Shown in pieces: positions 27,259 through 34,818 of a stretch of 64,000 bases of DNA. How positions within the stretch are numbered: the first letter of the stretch is position 1; each line of letters starts with the position of its first letter. The DNA is taken from positions 1-64,000 of the forward strand of contig JANQPA010000014.1 of the NCBI GenBank assembly GCA_028285545.1, read 5' to 3'. The notes below the pieces were generated by a model. It saw nothing but the letters and a program-made list of their open reading frames with translations. It did no database searches and was not told where the DNA came from. Source of the stretch: Saprospiraceae bacterium. GTDB taxonomy: Bacteria > Bacteroidota > Bacteroidia > Chitinophagales > Saprospiraceae. The translations under genes and the position numbers were made by a program.

Positions 27259-27266
27259 CAAATATA
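27259..27266 (-). promoter_or_regulatory. TAnnTTTG -7 element for ffh
   Basis: The minus strand reads TATATTTG, 50 bases before the ffh ATG at 27209, giving a leader of about 40 nt. A -33 TTG is not obvious. Confidence 0.5.
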
Positions 27267-27501
27267 ATCATTATTGACTAATTGACAGTTCTGTAGTCTA
27301 ACTCTCTAAGGATACAAAAATGATTGAAAAATAGTTTTAAAATTTTGTTAAATTAGTGAGCAATTGGTCCAAGCCTGTTGTTTGCTGTCTTTTGGCAAAG
27401 AGATGGGGCCTTGGATCCAAAAATTATTTAGCCATCAATGATTATTGACTGGCAAATTTTTTAAGCCTCTTATTTCAAAATTATTCAATCATACCCTACC
27501 T

Positions 27502-28659
27502 ATGAATACAGTCTCACGGAATCTATTGATTCTTTTCCTAATTGTTGTATGGGTGTTGTATACAATTTTTGTATATCAGGGATGTTATGACACGCTTTGT
27601 CCTCCTTGTGGAGATGTAGAAGATGAAGCCGTAATCGTCATTCCTCCCAATGCTGATAATCCTTATGATTTGTCCTTTTCCTGGGCTATTGACACTCCTT
27701 TGGTTAAGCAGTCTTTTGGTGGCTTTGCAGACAGCCTCATCGGAGAAACCTCCGAAACAAAGATATTGACCATAACGGGTAAATATTTCCAGGCAGAACC
27801 TGCCCCTGAAGGTTTTGAAAACATGGGCCTTGCCCGTGCTGAAAATCTAAGACAACTCTATTTTAGTGAGCTTCCCAGGGAACAGCTGCGATTAAAATCC
27901 AGAATGATGCAGTCAGAGCCAGAAGGAGCGCGAGAAGGATATTTTCTAGCTTCAGAATTTAAACATCTGGAACCTATCAATGGCTATCCATTGGCTTTCT
28001 TGTGGAAAAATCCCAAGCCTTTCTCCAATGAATCTTTCAATGCCCAGCGTGATGCTCTGATGCAAGAGGCCGGAGGTGATGGAATTCTGCAGATTACAGG
28101 CCTTTATTACGAAGATGAAACCACTGCCGGGCAAAATATTGGATTAGAACGCGCTCGGCTGGTTAGAGAACAATTTTTTGCAGATTTGCCTGATGATAAA
28201 GTTGAATTGAGGGCAAGAGCAGACCAGAATGTAGCCACAGCTAAAGATGGTTATTTTGAGGCTGTATTGCTTGAATGGACATCCGATGAAGATGCAGTGA
28301 CAGAAACAGTAGAGGAACTGGCTGACCGTATAATCATCAGATTCCCTTATAATTCAGTTGAGAAAGATTATGATCCGGAGGTCGATGAATATCTCAAACA
28401 ATTGGCTGATAGGGTTAAAGGTACTGGGGAGGCCATTCAGCTTACTGGGCATACAGACGATTCCGGTGCTCCTGATTATAATATGGACTTGGGAATGAGA
28501 CGAGCTCAACAAATTCAATCGATCCTCTTAGGCTATGGAATTTCGGCAGATCAAATTACGGTAGAAAGCAGAGGAGAAACTCAAGCTGTGGCCCCGAATT
28601 CAACTGAAGAAGGAAGGCATAGAAACCGGAGGGTTGAAGTTCGGTTAATTAAAGAATAA
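27502..28659 (+). CDS. OmpA-family protein with single N-terminal membrane anchor
   Basis: From the ATG at 27502 the product is 385 residues; a TTG start at 27445 would add 19 residues ahead of the hydrophobic segment. Residues ~7-25 (LLILFLIVVWVLYTIF) form a membrane anchor, followed by C-x4-C-xx-C. The middle part holds two ~110-residue repeats sharing 'GLxRAxxLRxxxFxxLPxxxxxL' motifs (e.g. NMGLARAENLRQLYF and NIGLERARLVREQFF) that look like degenerate OmpA/BON-like folds. The C-terminal ~105 residues are an OmpA domain with LTGHTDDSGAPDYNMDLGMRRAQQI and NRRVEVRL, which binds peptidoglycan. It is an inner-membrane or lipid-side anchor to the cell wall. The four-HhH protein follows after 31 bp, so they are probably one operon. 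Confidence 0.85.
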   Translation: MNTVSRNLLILFLIVVWVLYTIFVYQGCYDTLCPPCGDVEDEAVIVIPPNADNPYDLSFSWAIDTPLVKQSFGGFADSLIGETSETKILTITGKYFQAEPAPEGFENMGLARAENLRQLYFSELPREQLRLKSRMMQSEPEGAREGYFLASEFKHLEPINGYPLAFLWKNPKPFSNESFNAQRDALMQEAGGDGILQITGLYYEDETTAGQNIGLERARLVREQFFADLPDDKVELRARADQNVATAKDGYFEAVLLEWTSDEDAVTETVEELADRIIIRFPYNSVEKDYDPEVDEYLKQLADRVKGTGEAIQLTGHTDDSGAPDYNMDLGMRRAQQIQSILLGYGISADQITVESRGETQAVAPNSTEEGRHRNRRVEVRLIKE

Positions 28660-28690
28660 TTTTCACCAACAAATTGAAAATAGTACTATC

Positions 28691-30400
28691 ATGCAACTCA
28701 ATATATTAATTCTAAATATTTTCTCTGAAACCTGCTTTTTGCCTTGGTGGTTATTGGCAATGTTACTCCCCCTATTACTTGGATTGTTAATTGGGTATCT
28801 TTTATGGTCCAGGTATAAAAGAATGGTAAATCAAGTTGAAAAAGAGCGGGATAATGAAATCCAGGCCAGAAAGAAAGCGGAAGAGGAAATTACTTCTTTA
28901 AAAACAGAGATGGCCAGTATGCGCTATCAGTTGGATGAAATTAAAAAAGACAATACTGCATTAAGGGCTTCTATTAATTCTCTGGAAGGAGACAAAATTA
29001 TGCTGAGAGCCCAAATTGAAGAAATGCAAGCTGGCGGAGACACCGGTGTGGTAGTCGGAAAAACTGAAACCAGTAGGGATGAGCCAAGCCCTACTGAAGC
29101 AGTAGATTATAATGCAGTATTCAATTCTACAGACCTTAGATTGATAGAAGGAATTGATCCAAGTATTGAAAAAGTACTAAGAAATGCTGGCATTCATTCC
29201 TGGTCAGACTTAGCCGGTAAATCACCTGAACAACTGAATGCAATTCTTTCTGATGCGGGACCCGAATATGAAGGCCTGGACACTTCTAGCTGGATACAGC
29301 AAGCCAAAATGGCAGCAGATGGAAATTGGAACGATCTCATCTTATTACAAAAAGCAATAGGTGATGACGAAGTGTCTAAATTGCAGTTGTTCTATGCAGC
29401 CAAAGCAGGTGGCGATGCAGATTATGATGATTATTCTTCCCTTCTAAGTCCTGACAATTTGCAGATTGTTGAGGGCATAGGGCCGAAAGCTGAGGCGGCA
29501 CTTAAAAAAGGTGGAATTGCCAACTGGACTGTTCTGGCTTCTAAATCACCGGAAGAGTTAAAAGATCTTCTTATGAAAGAAAGCTCTGGGTTTAGGATTC
29601 TCAAAACAGACACCTGGCCCAGGCAGGCAGAGTTAGCATCAGAAGGGAAATGGGAAGAATTAATCGAATATCAAAAATTCCTGGATGGAGGTAGAGACGA
29701 TACGGGTGATTTTGACACTCCTTCAAAGGTTTCAATGATGATTGAAAAATTGAGGAAATCCGGAATTCCTGTTTCTAGAGATGAAGGTACAGGGTTAAAC
29801 TATACTGGAATATTTGAGAATACCAATTTGCAGATTATCGAAGGAATTGGTCCTAAAATTGAAGGTTTGCTTAAAGAAGCTGGGATCAATACTTGGGCAG
29901 ATTTAGCTGGAAAGTCAGCTGAGGAGCTTAAAGGAATCCTGGATGCTGCCGGTTCGCGATATCGAATGCATAACCCAACATCCTGGCCAAAACAAGCCAA
30001 ATTGGCTGCCAACGACAAGTGGAATGAATTGGTTGTATTCCAGCAATTTTTAGATAGTGGACGCGAAAACACAGGAGATCAGGATACGCCTTCAAAAGTG
30101 GCTAAATTGGCGATGAAAATATTAGGCTTTTCTAATAACCCAGAAGACCTTACCATTGTTGAAGGGATTGGACCAAAGATTTCGGACCTTCTTAAGGCAG
30201 GTGGCATACAAAACTGGTCAGACCTGGCCGCCGCAGAGGTCAGCCGTCTGGAAGAAATTTTATCTGATGCAGGCAGCCGCTTCAAATTGGCCAACCCGTC
30301 TACCTGGCCAAAGCAAGCCCAACTTGCTGCTGAAGGAAAATGGGGTGAATTGAAGGAATATCAAGATTTTCTTGACGGAGGTAAAGACCCATCGGCATAA
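28691..30400 (+). CDS. Membrane protein with coiled coil and four helix-hairpin-helix repeats
   Basis: This 569-residue protein starts with a transmembrane helix (~18-39, WWLLAMLLPLLLGLLIGYLLW), then a charged coiled coil (~43-112). Four ~80-residue modules follow at residues 147-225, 253-333, 377-457 and 484-564. Each has a helix-hairpin-helix core (xIxEGIGPKIexLLKxxGIxxWxDLA) and a second part reading SWPKQAxLAAxGKWxEL. Modules 2-4 have the canonical EGIGPK hairpin; module 1 is altered to EGIDPS. Linkers share a GD.DTPSKV motif. Similar HhH modules occur in Bacteroidota fused to ribosomal protein L21. HhH cores usually bind DNA or RNA backbone or proteins, so this may tether nucleic acid to the membrane (inference). 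Confidence 0.8.
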   Translation: MQLNILILNIFSETCFLPWWLLAMLLPLLLGLLIGYLLWSRYKRMVNQVEKERDNEIQARKKAEEEITSLKTEMASMRYQLDEIKKDNTALRASINSLEGDKIMLRAQIEEMQAGGDTGVVVGKTETSRDEPSPTEAVDYNAVFNSTDLRLIEGIDPSIEKVLRNAGIHSWSDLAGKSPEQLNAILSDAGPEYEGLDTSSWIQQAKMAADGNWNDLILLQKAIGDDEVSKLQLFYAAKAGGDADYDDYSSLLSPDNLQIVEGIGPKAEAALKKGGIANWTVLASKSPEELKDLLMKESSGFRILKTDTWPRQAELASEGKWEELIEYQKFLDGGRDDTGDFDTPSKVSMMIEKLRKSGIPVSRDEGTGLNYTGIFENTNLQIIEGIGPKIEGLLKEAGINTWADLAGKSAEELKGILDAAGSRYRMHNPTSWPKQAKLAANDKWNELVVFQQFLDSGRENTGDQDTPSKVAKLAMKILGFSNNPEDLTIVEGIGPKISDLLKAGGIQNWSDLAAAEVSRLEEILSDAGSRFKLANPSTWPKQAQLAAEGKWGELKEYQDFLDGGKDPSA

Positions 30401-30404
30401 AATA

Positions 30405-30470
30405 GTTCAGCGTTTTGGGTTCAGGGTTCTGAGTTTATATACTCTGAACGCTGAACCCTGAACGCTGAAC
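30405..30470. repeat. Inverted word array built from GTTCAG / CTGAAC
   Basis: The left arm uses the words GTTCAG, CGTT, GGGTTCAGGGTTC; the right arm uses their complements GAACGCTGAACCCTGAACGCTGAAC in parts. They form an imperfect hairpin of about 25 bp per arm around an AT core. It separates the HhH gene from the downstream lipoprotein gene, which has its own -7 element. It likely stops transcription. Confidence 0.75.
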
Positions 30471-30491
30471 AAGATATTTAATGCGGTTTAG

Positions 30492-30499
30492 TATATTTG
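30492..30499 (+). promoter_or_regulatory. TAnnTTTG -7 element for the lipoprotein gene
   Basis: TATATTTG lies 12 bases before the ATG at 30511. This argues that 30511 rather than the in-frame ATG at 30481 is the start, since 30481 lies upstream of the element. Confidence 0.5.
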
Positions 30500-30510
30500 G
30501 CAAAAAAATC

Positions 30511-31302
30511 ATGAAAAATACACTACTGTTATTATTGCTTATTCTATGTTATAGCTGTGGACCCACTTCTGCTGGGGATGATGTCCAGGATGTTCCCAAA
30601 AATCCAGCTGCTGAGGGCTTCAATATGGAAGATTCTGACGAACGGGCAATTGCTCTTGCAGATTCAGTAATGGTCGCAATGGGAGGAAGAAAGGCCTGGG
30701 ATCAAACTCGCTTTCTTAGCTGGAATTTTTTTGGCAGAAGAAAATTGATCTGGGATAAAAAAGAAGGGGATGTCCGAATTGAAATACCAAGCGATAGCAC
30801 CATATTCCTGGTCAATGTTTTTAGTAAAAAAGGAAAGGCAATGATTCAAGGAGAGGAAATCACTGAACCGGATTCCTTGAGTAAATTAATGGATCGTGCC
30901 GAAGCCATATGGATTAACGACTCCTATTGGCTGATTATGCCCTTTAAATTAAAAGATAGTGGGGTTACTTTAAAGTATTTAGGCCAGGACACCGCAAGCA
31001 CACAGGAAAATATGATGACGGATGTTCTGTCACTCACTTTTAATAATGTAGGTAACTCACCTGATAATAAATATCATGTTTTTGTTGACCCCGATTCCAA
31101 ATTGATTGTACAATGGGACTACTTCAGAAGTGCGGAAGATGAAACTCCTCGAATCTCTACTCCCTGGAATAATTACAGCAGATTCGGAGAAATTCTTTTG
31201 TCTGGAGATCGAGGTGGTCGACGCCAGCTTGTGGACATAGGTGTTTTTGAGAACATCCCTCAAGCTGTTTTTAATGAATTTTCTGCTCGCTTTAATGATT
31301 AG
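30511..31302 (+). CDS. Lipoprotein of unknown function, LolA/LppX-like
   Basis: From the ATG at 30511 the product is 263 residues and begins with a lipoprotein signal (LLLLLLILCYSC); the ATG at 30481 would add ten residues and would lie upstream of the likely promoter. The mature part reads like an outer-membrane-lipoprotein-sorting-type fold, with an AxxGGRKAWDQTRFLSWNFFGRRKLIWDKK segment near residues 60-90, alternating beta-strands, and a conserved-looking PFKLKDSGVTLKYLG. I know of no assigned function, so LolA/LppX similarity is a weak structural guess. The next gene starts 47 bp downstream and has its own -7 element. Confidence 0.7.
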   Translation: MKNTLLLLLLILCYSCGPTSAGDDVQDVPKNPAAEGFNMEDSDERAIALADSVMVAMGGRKAWDQTRFLSWNFFGRRKLIWDKKEGDVRIEIPSDSTIFLVNVFSKKGKAMIQGEEITEPDSLSKLMDRAEAIWINDSYWLIMPFKLKDSGVTLKYLGQDTASTQENMMTDVLSLTFNNVGNSPDNKYHVFVDPDSKLIVQWDYFRSAEDETPRISTPWNNYSRFGEILLSGDRGGRRQLVDIGVFENIPQAVFNEFSARFND

Positions 31303-31310
31303 AATTATAG

Positions 31311-31318
31311 TATATTTG
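31311..31318 (+). promoter_or_regulatory. TAnnTTTG -7 element for the aminotransferase
   Basis: TATATTTG matches the consensus exactly, 32 bases before the ATG at 31350. A TTTA sits where TTG is expected, so the -33 element is weak. Confidence 0.5.
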
Positions 31319-31349
31319 TGGCTCTTTTTTTTATAAAATAATAAGATCG

Positions 31350-32576
31350 ATGCCCAGCATTTCAAAAAGAGCAGAAAGAGTACCATTGTCTCCTTTCAGA
31401 AAATTGGTGCCCTATGCTGATGAAGCTAAGAAGAAAGGAAAAAAGGTATACCATTTAAATATAGGTCAACCAGACATATTAACCCCTCCAAATGCCATTA
31501 AGGCGTTTAAGGAGGAGTCTATCAAAATTATTGCTTACAGTCCCGCTGTGGGCAATGCTTCTTATCGTGAAAAACTAACTCATTATTACGAAAGGAATGG
31601 GATAATCGTCAGCCCTGAAGAAATAATAATCACTACAGGGGCATCAGAAGGTATTCAACTACTGTGTTTTGCTTGTTTTGACCCTGGTGATGAGGTGATC
31701 ATACCAGAACCATTTTATGCCAATTATAATGGTTTTGCTCAAATTGCGGATGTAAATATATGCCCTATTACTTGCTCCATTGAAAATGGTTTTGCCCTCC
31801 CTTCAATAGAAGATTTTGAATCATTAATCAATGAAAAAACCAAGGGGATTTTCATAACCAATCCAAGTAACCCTACCGGTACGTTTTATCCTAAAGAAGT
31901 GTTATTAGAATTGGCAGTATTGGTCAAGGAGTACAATTTATTTTTATTCATAGATGAAGTTTACCGGGAATTTTGTTTTGATGGTCAAGAGTTTTTCTCT
32001 GCCCTCAATTTAAAAGGATTGGAGGATCATGTGGTGGTGGTAGATTCCGTTTCAAAGCGATTTAGTGCTTGTGGTGTTAGGGTAGGAGCTATTCTCACCA
32101 GAAATCACTCATTGCTTGAGAGTATTACCAGGTATGCAAAATTGCGCCTTAGCCCTCCTGCCTTAGGACAAATGATTTCTGAGGCAATGCTTGAAAATGA
32201 TGAAGAGTACCTGGAAATTGTAAAGGAGGAATATGATCAAAGAAGATCCATCGTTTATAATCGTTTGAGCAAGATGCCCGGGGTAATAAGTTACAAACCT
32301 GGAGGCGCCTTTTATTGTTTTGCTAAATTTCCCATCAAAAGTTCTGATCATTTTTGTCAATGGTTATTGGAATCTTTTGACCATAATGGAGAGACGGTAA
32401 TGTTATCTCCAGGGGCAGGGTTTTATGCAAGTCCAGGCAAGGGCTTGGATGAAGTTAGAATTGCATTTGTTTTGAATGTTGATAAACTAGAAAAGGCAAT
32501 GGATTGTTTAGAAGAGGCATTAAAGGTTTATCCTGAACGTCTGGTGGTGAAAGAAGAGGTGTTTTATAAGCCTTAA
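31350..32576 (+). CDS. PLP-dependent class I/II aminotransferase
   Basis: This 408-residue cytoplasmic enzyme belongs to the aspartate/tyrosine aminotransferase fold-type I family. It has LNIGQPDILTPPNAIKA near the N-terminus, TTGASEGIQLLCFACFDPGDEVIIPEPFYANY, TNPSNPTGTFYP, DEVYREF, and the PLP-binding lysine in VDSVSKRFSACGVRVGA (about residue 235). It should transfer amino groups between an amino acid and an oxo acid; aspartate is the common substrate but the sequence does not decide it. It has its own -7 element and is followed by a 154-bp gap before yidC. Confidence 0.92.
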   Translation: MPSISKRAERVPLSPFRKLVPYADEAKKKGKKVYHLNIGQPDILTPPNAIKAFKEESIKIIAYSPAVGNASYREKLTHYYERNGIIVSPEEIIITTGASEGIQLLCFACFDPGDEVIIPEPFYANYNGFAQIADVNICPITCSIENGFALPSIEDFESLINEKTKGIFITNPSNPTGTFYPKEVLLELAVLVKEYNLFLFIDEVYREFCFDGQEFFSALNLKGLEDHVVVVDSVSKRFSACGVRVGAILTRNHSLLESITRYAKLRLSPPALGQMISEAMLENDEEYLEIVKEEYDQRRSIVYNRLSKMPGVISYKPGGAFYCFAKFPIKSSDHFCQWLLESFDHNGETVMLSPGAGFYASPGKGLDEVRIAFVLNVDKLEKAMDCLEEALKVYPERLVVKEEVFYKP

Positions 32577-32641
32577 GCAATTGCTTGTCTAGATTGTACA
32601 AATAATTGTCCATTGTATTTACTAAAAGTTGGACATTTATG

Positions 32642-32649
32642 TACCTTTG
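32642..32649 (+). promoter_or_regulatory. TAnnTTTG -7 element for yidC
   Basis: TACCTTTG matches the consensus 82 bases before the yidC start at 32731. TTG triplets occur at 32613 and 32629, neither at the ideal spacing. The implied leader contains a short inverted repeat (AAGGTAT ... ATACCTT). Confidence 0.45.
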
Positions 32650-32730
32650 CGATGTTTTGGAAAATGGAAGGTATTTCTGAATTTGTGTTGATAACATACC
32701 TTACTTTTCCATTATTTAAAAAAAAAATGA

Positions 32731-34647
32731 ATGGATAGGAATACGGTTACGGGTCTGTTTTTGATTTTTGCCTTGTTTATTACCTGGAATTACCTAACAG
32801 CCCCTACACAAGAGGAATTGGAAGCACAAAAAAGAGCTCAAGACTCTATTGCTGCTCTTCAAAATATTGACACTACAGAAGGGAATACCATTGCAGATAA
32901 TGGACTTATTGCCGAAAATATCACACCAGAAGAAACTGTTGAAAGTAATGATTCTGTGGCCAATCTTCGCAGAATTGCTGAATTTGGTCCTTTCTCAGCG
33001 GTAGCGGATGGTACAGAGGAAACTCAGGTTTTAGAAAACGAGGTATTCAAAGTTACCTTTACCAATAAAGGAGGGGCTATTAAAGAAGTCCTTTTAAAGA
33101 ATTATAACAAAATTGAAGAGGACGAGAAGAAAAAAGAAATTAAGCTTCCTCTTCGTTTGATGGAGGATGAAAAGGATCGTTTTGAATATGCTTTGCCCAT
33201 TTCTTCAGTTGCCGGAGGAATTGTAAGAACCAGTGATCTTTACTTTGAATTGGCTGAAAAAACTGAAAGCTCAATCGTTTTTAGAGCTTCTGCTGGTCAG
33301 GGGCGCTACTTCGAACAGCGCTTTGAAATCACTGATCCAGACAAATATGTTCTTGACTATAGCGTCAAGTTTGAAGGACTGCAGGGTGTTATTGATCAAA
33401 ATGCGGAGGGAGTACAGCTACATTGGTTAAATTATTTGGATAAACTGGAAAAGAATACTCGTTATGAGCGCATGTATTCTTCTACTTACTATAAAGAGAT
33501 TGACGATTCTCCTACCTACTGTTCTCTTACTGGAAACGATACCGAAGATACTAAGGATAAACCAGTGAAGTGGGTAACCCACGCCAATCAATTTTTCGCT
33601 GCTTCCATAATTGCAGATGAAAGCTTTCAAACAGGGGTAATGGATGTGCAGGTTTTGGAAGAGGATGATCCCGATTTGAAAAGATTGGAAACGGTGGTTC
33701 AACTTCCTTTTGACCATAGCCGTTCTGAGGCTTTTGATATGAACCTATATCTAGGCCCGAAGGAATTTTCAAGGCTAAGGGCTATGGGAGATAATCTGGA
33801 AGATGTGATTCCGTTTGGATGGAGTATTTTTGGAACCATTAACCGATGGGTAGTACGTCCGGTATTTGATTTTCTATCCAGGTTTATTGGTAATAAAGGA
33901 ATTGTTATTCTGCTGTTGACCTTAATCATTAAGCTCTGTTTATACCCTTTGACTTATCGCATGCTTTATTCTCAATCCAAAATGGGAGCTTTGAAACCCC
34001 AATTGGAGAGTATGCGCAAAAAGTTTAAAGATGATAAGCAGGCCCAAAGTGCCGAGCAAATGAAACTGTATAGGGAATTTGGGGTGAATCCTCTGGGTGG
34101 ATGTATGCCTCTGGTATTACAAATGCCTATATGGTTTGCTCTTTATCGATTTTTCCCTGCTGCCATTGAATTTAGGCAGGCGAGTTTTCTATGGGCAACT
34201 GACCTTTCTTCATATGATGTGATTGCCAGATTACCTTTTGAAGTACCTCTAGGTTTTGGTTCTCATATAAGTTTGTTTACGCTTTTATGGGCGGTGACTA
34301 CCTTGATCTACACTTACTATAATTCCAAACATATGGACATGTCGGCTGCTAATCCAGCCATGCGATATATGCAATACATCATGCCTGTTATGTTCCTTGG
34401 ATTCTTTAACAGTTATGCATCAGGATTGACTGCTTACTTATTCTTTAGTAACCTCATTAATATTACCCAGACACTGGTCACGAAAAACTATATCATTGAT
34501 CAGGAGAAAATAAAACGAGAACTGGAAGCCTATCGAAAGAAACCGAAGAAGAAGGGTGGATTCCAGGCTCGACTGGAGGAAGCCTTAAAAGAACAGCAAA
34601 AAATACAGGCTCAAAAAGAAGCCGCCAAGAAGAAGAAAAAGAAATAA
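32731..34647 (+). CDS. yidC: Membrane protein insertase YidC
   Basis: This 638-residue protein inserts and folds inner-membrane proteins, alone or with SecYEG. It has the Gram-negative layout: N-terminal helix (MDRNTVTGLFLIFALFITWNYL), a large periplasmic domain (~60-370) and a conserved five-helix core (~385-600) with WVVRPVFDFLSRF, KLCLYPLTYRMLYSQSKM, EFGVNPLGGCMPLVLQMPIW and MPVMFLGFFNSYASGLTAYLFFSNL. The C-terminus is a long Lys-rich tail (ending AAKKKKKK), common in Bacteroidota. The start is the ATG at 32731. A strong terminator hairpin follows. Confidence 0.97.
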   Translation: MDRNTVTGLFLIFALFITWNYLTAPTQEELEAQKRAQDSIAALQNIDTTEGNTIADNGLIAENITPEETVESNDSVANLRRIAEFGPFSAVADGTEETQVLENEVFKVTFTNKGGAIKEVLLKNYNKIEEDEKKKEIKLPLRLMEDEKDRFEYALPISSVAGGIVRTSDLYFELAEKTESSIVFRASAGQGRYFEQRFEITDPDKYVLDYSVKFEGLQGVIDQNAEGVQLHWLNYLDKLEKNTRYERMYSSTYYKEIDDSPTYCSLTGNDTEDTKDKPVKWVTHANQFFAASIIADESFQTGVMDVQVLEEDDPDLKRLETVVQLPFDHSRSEAFDMNLYLGPKEFSRLRAMGDNLEDVIPFGWSIFGTINRWVVRPVFDFLSRFIGNKGIVILLLTLIIKLCLYPLTYRMLYSQSKMGALKPQLESMRKKFKDDKQAQSAEQMKLYREFGVNPLGGCMPLVLQMPIWFALYRFFPAAIEFRQASFLWATDLSSYDVIARLPFEVPLGFGSHISLFTLLWAVTTLIYTYYNSKHMDMSAANPAMRYMQYIMPVMFLGFFNSYASGLTAYLFFSNLINITQTLVTKNYIIDQEKIKRELEAYRKKPKKKGGFQARLEEALKEQQKIQAQKEAAKKKKKK

Positions 34648-34654
34648 AAAATTT

Positions 34655-34690
34655 AACAAAAAAGAGCGCTGAAAAGCGCTCTTTTTTGTT
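34655..34690 (+). terminator. Intrinsic terminator after yidC
   Basis: AAAAAAGAGCGCT pairs perfectly with AGCGCTCTTTTTT across a GAAA tetraloop, 16 bp including flanks, with the T-run built into the 3' arm. It begins 8 bases after the yidC stop codon. Confidence 0.9.
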
Positions 34691-34818
34691 GCTTAATAAA
34701 TGAAAAAATACTAATATGTTCTCTGTGTTTTGCGAGAAAGATGGTTAACAAAATTACTTGAGTTTTTACAGCTAATTGCTCCTCAAGCATATCCTATTTT
34801 TTTAAACAAATCAATCTC

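Noticed and set aside
27210-27444. SRP RNA gene next to ffh
   Set aside because: No SRP RNA-like apical stem with the GGAA/GNAR loop was found in the gap, only an AT-rich promoter region.
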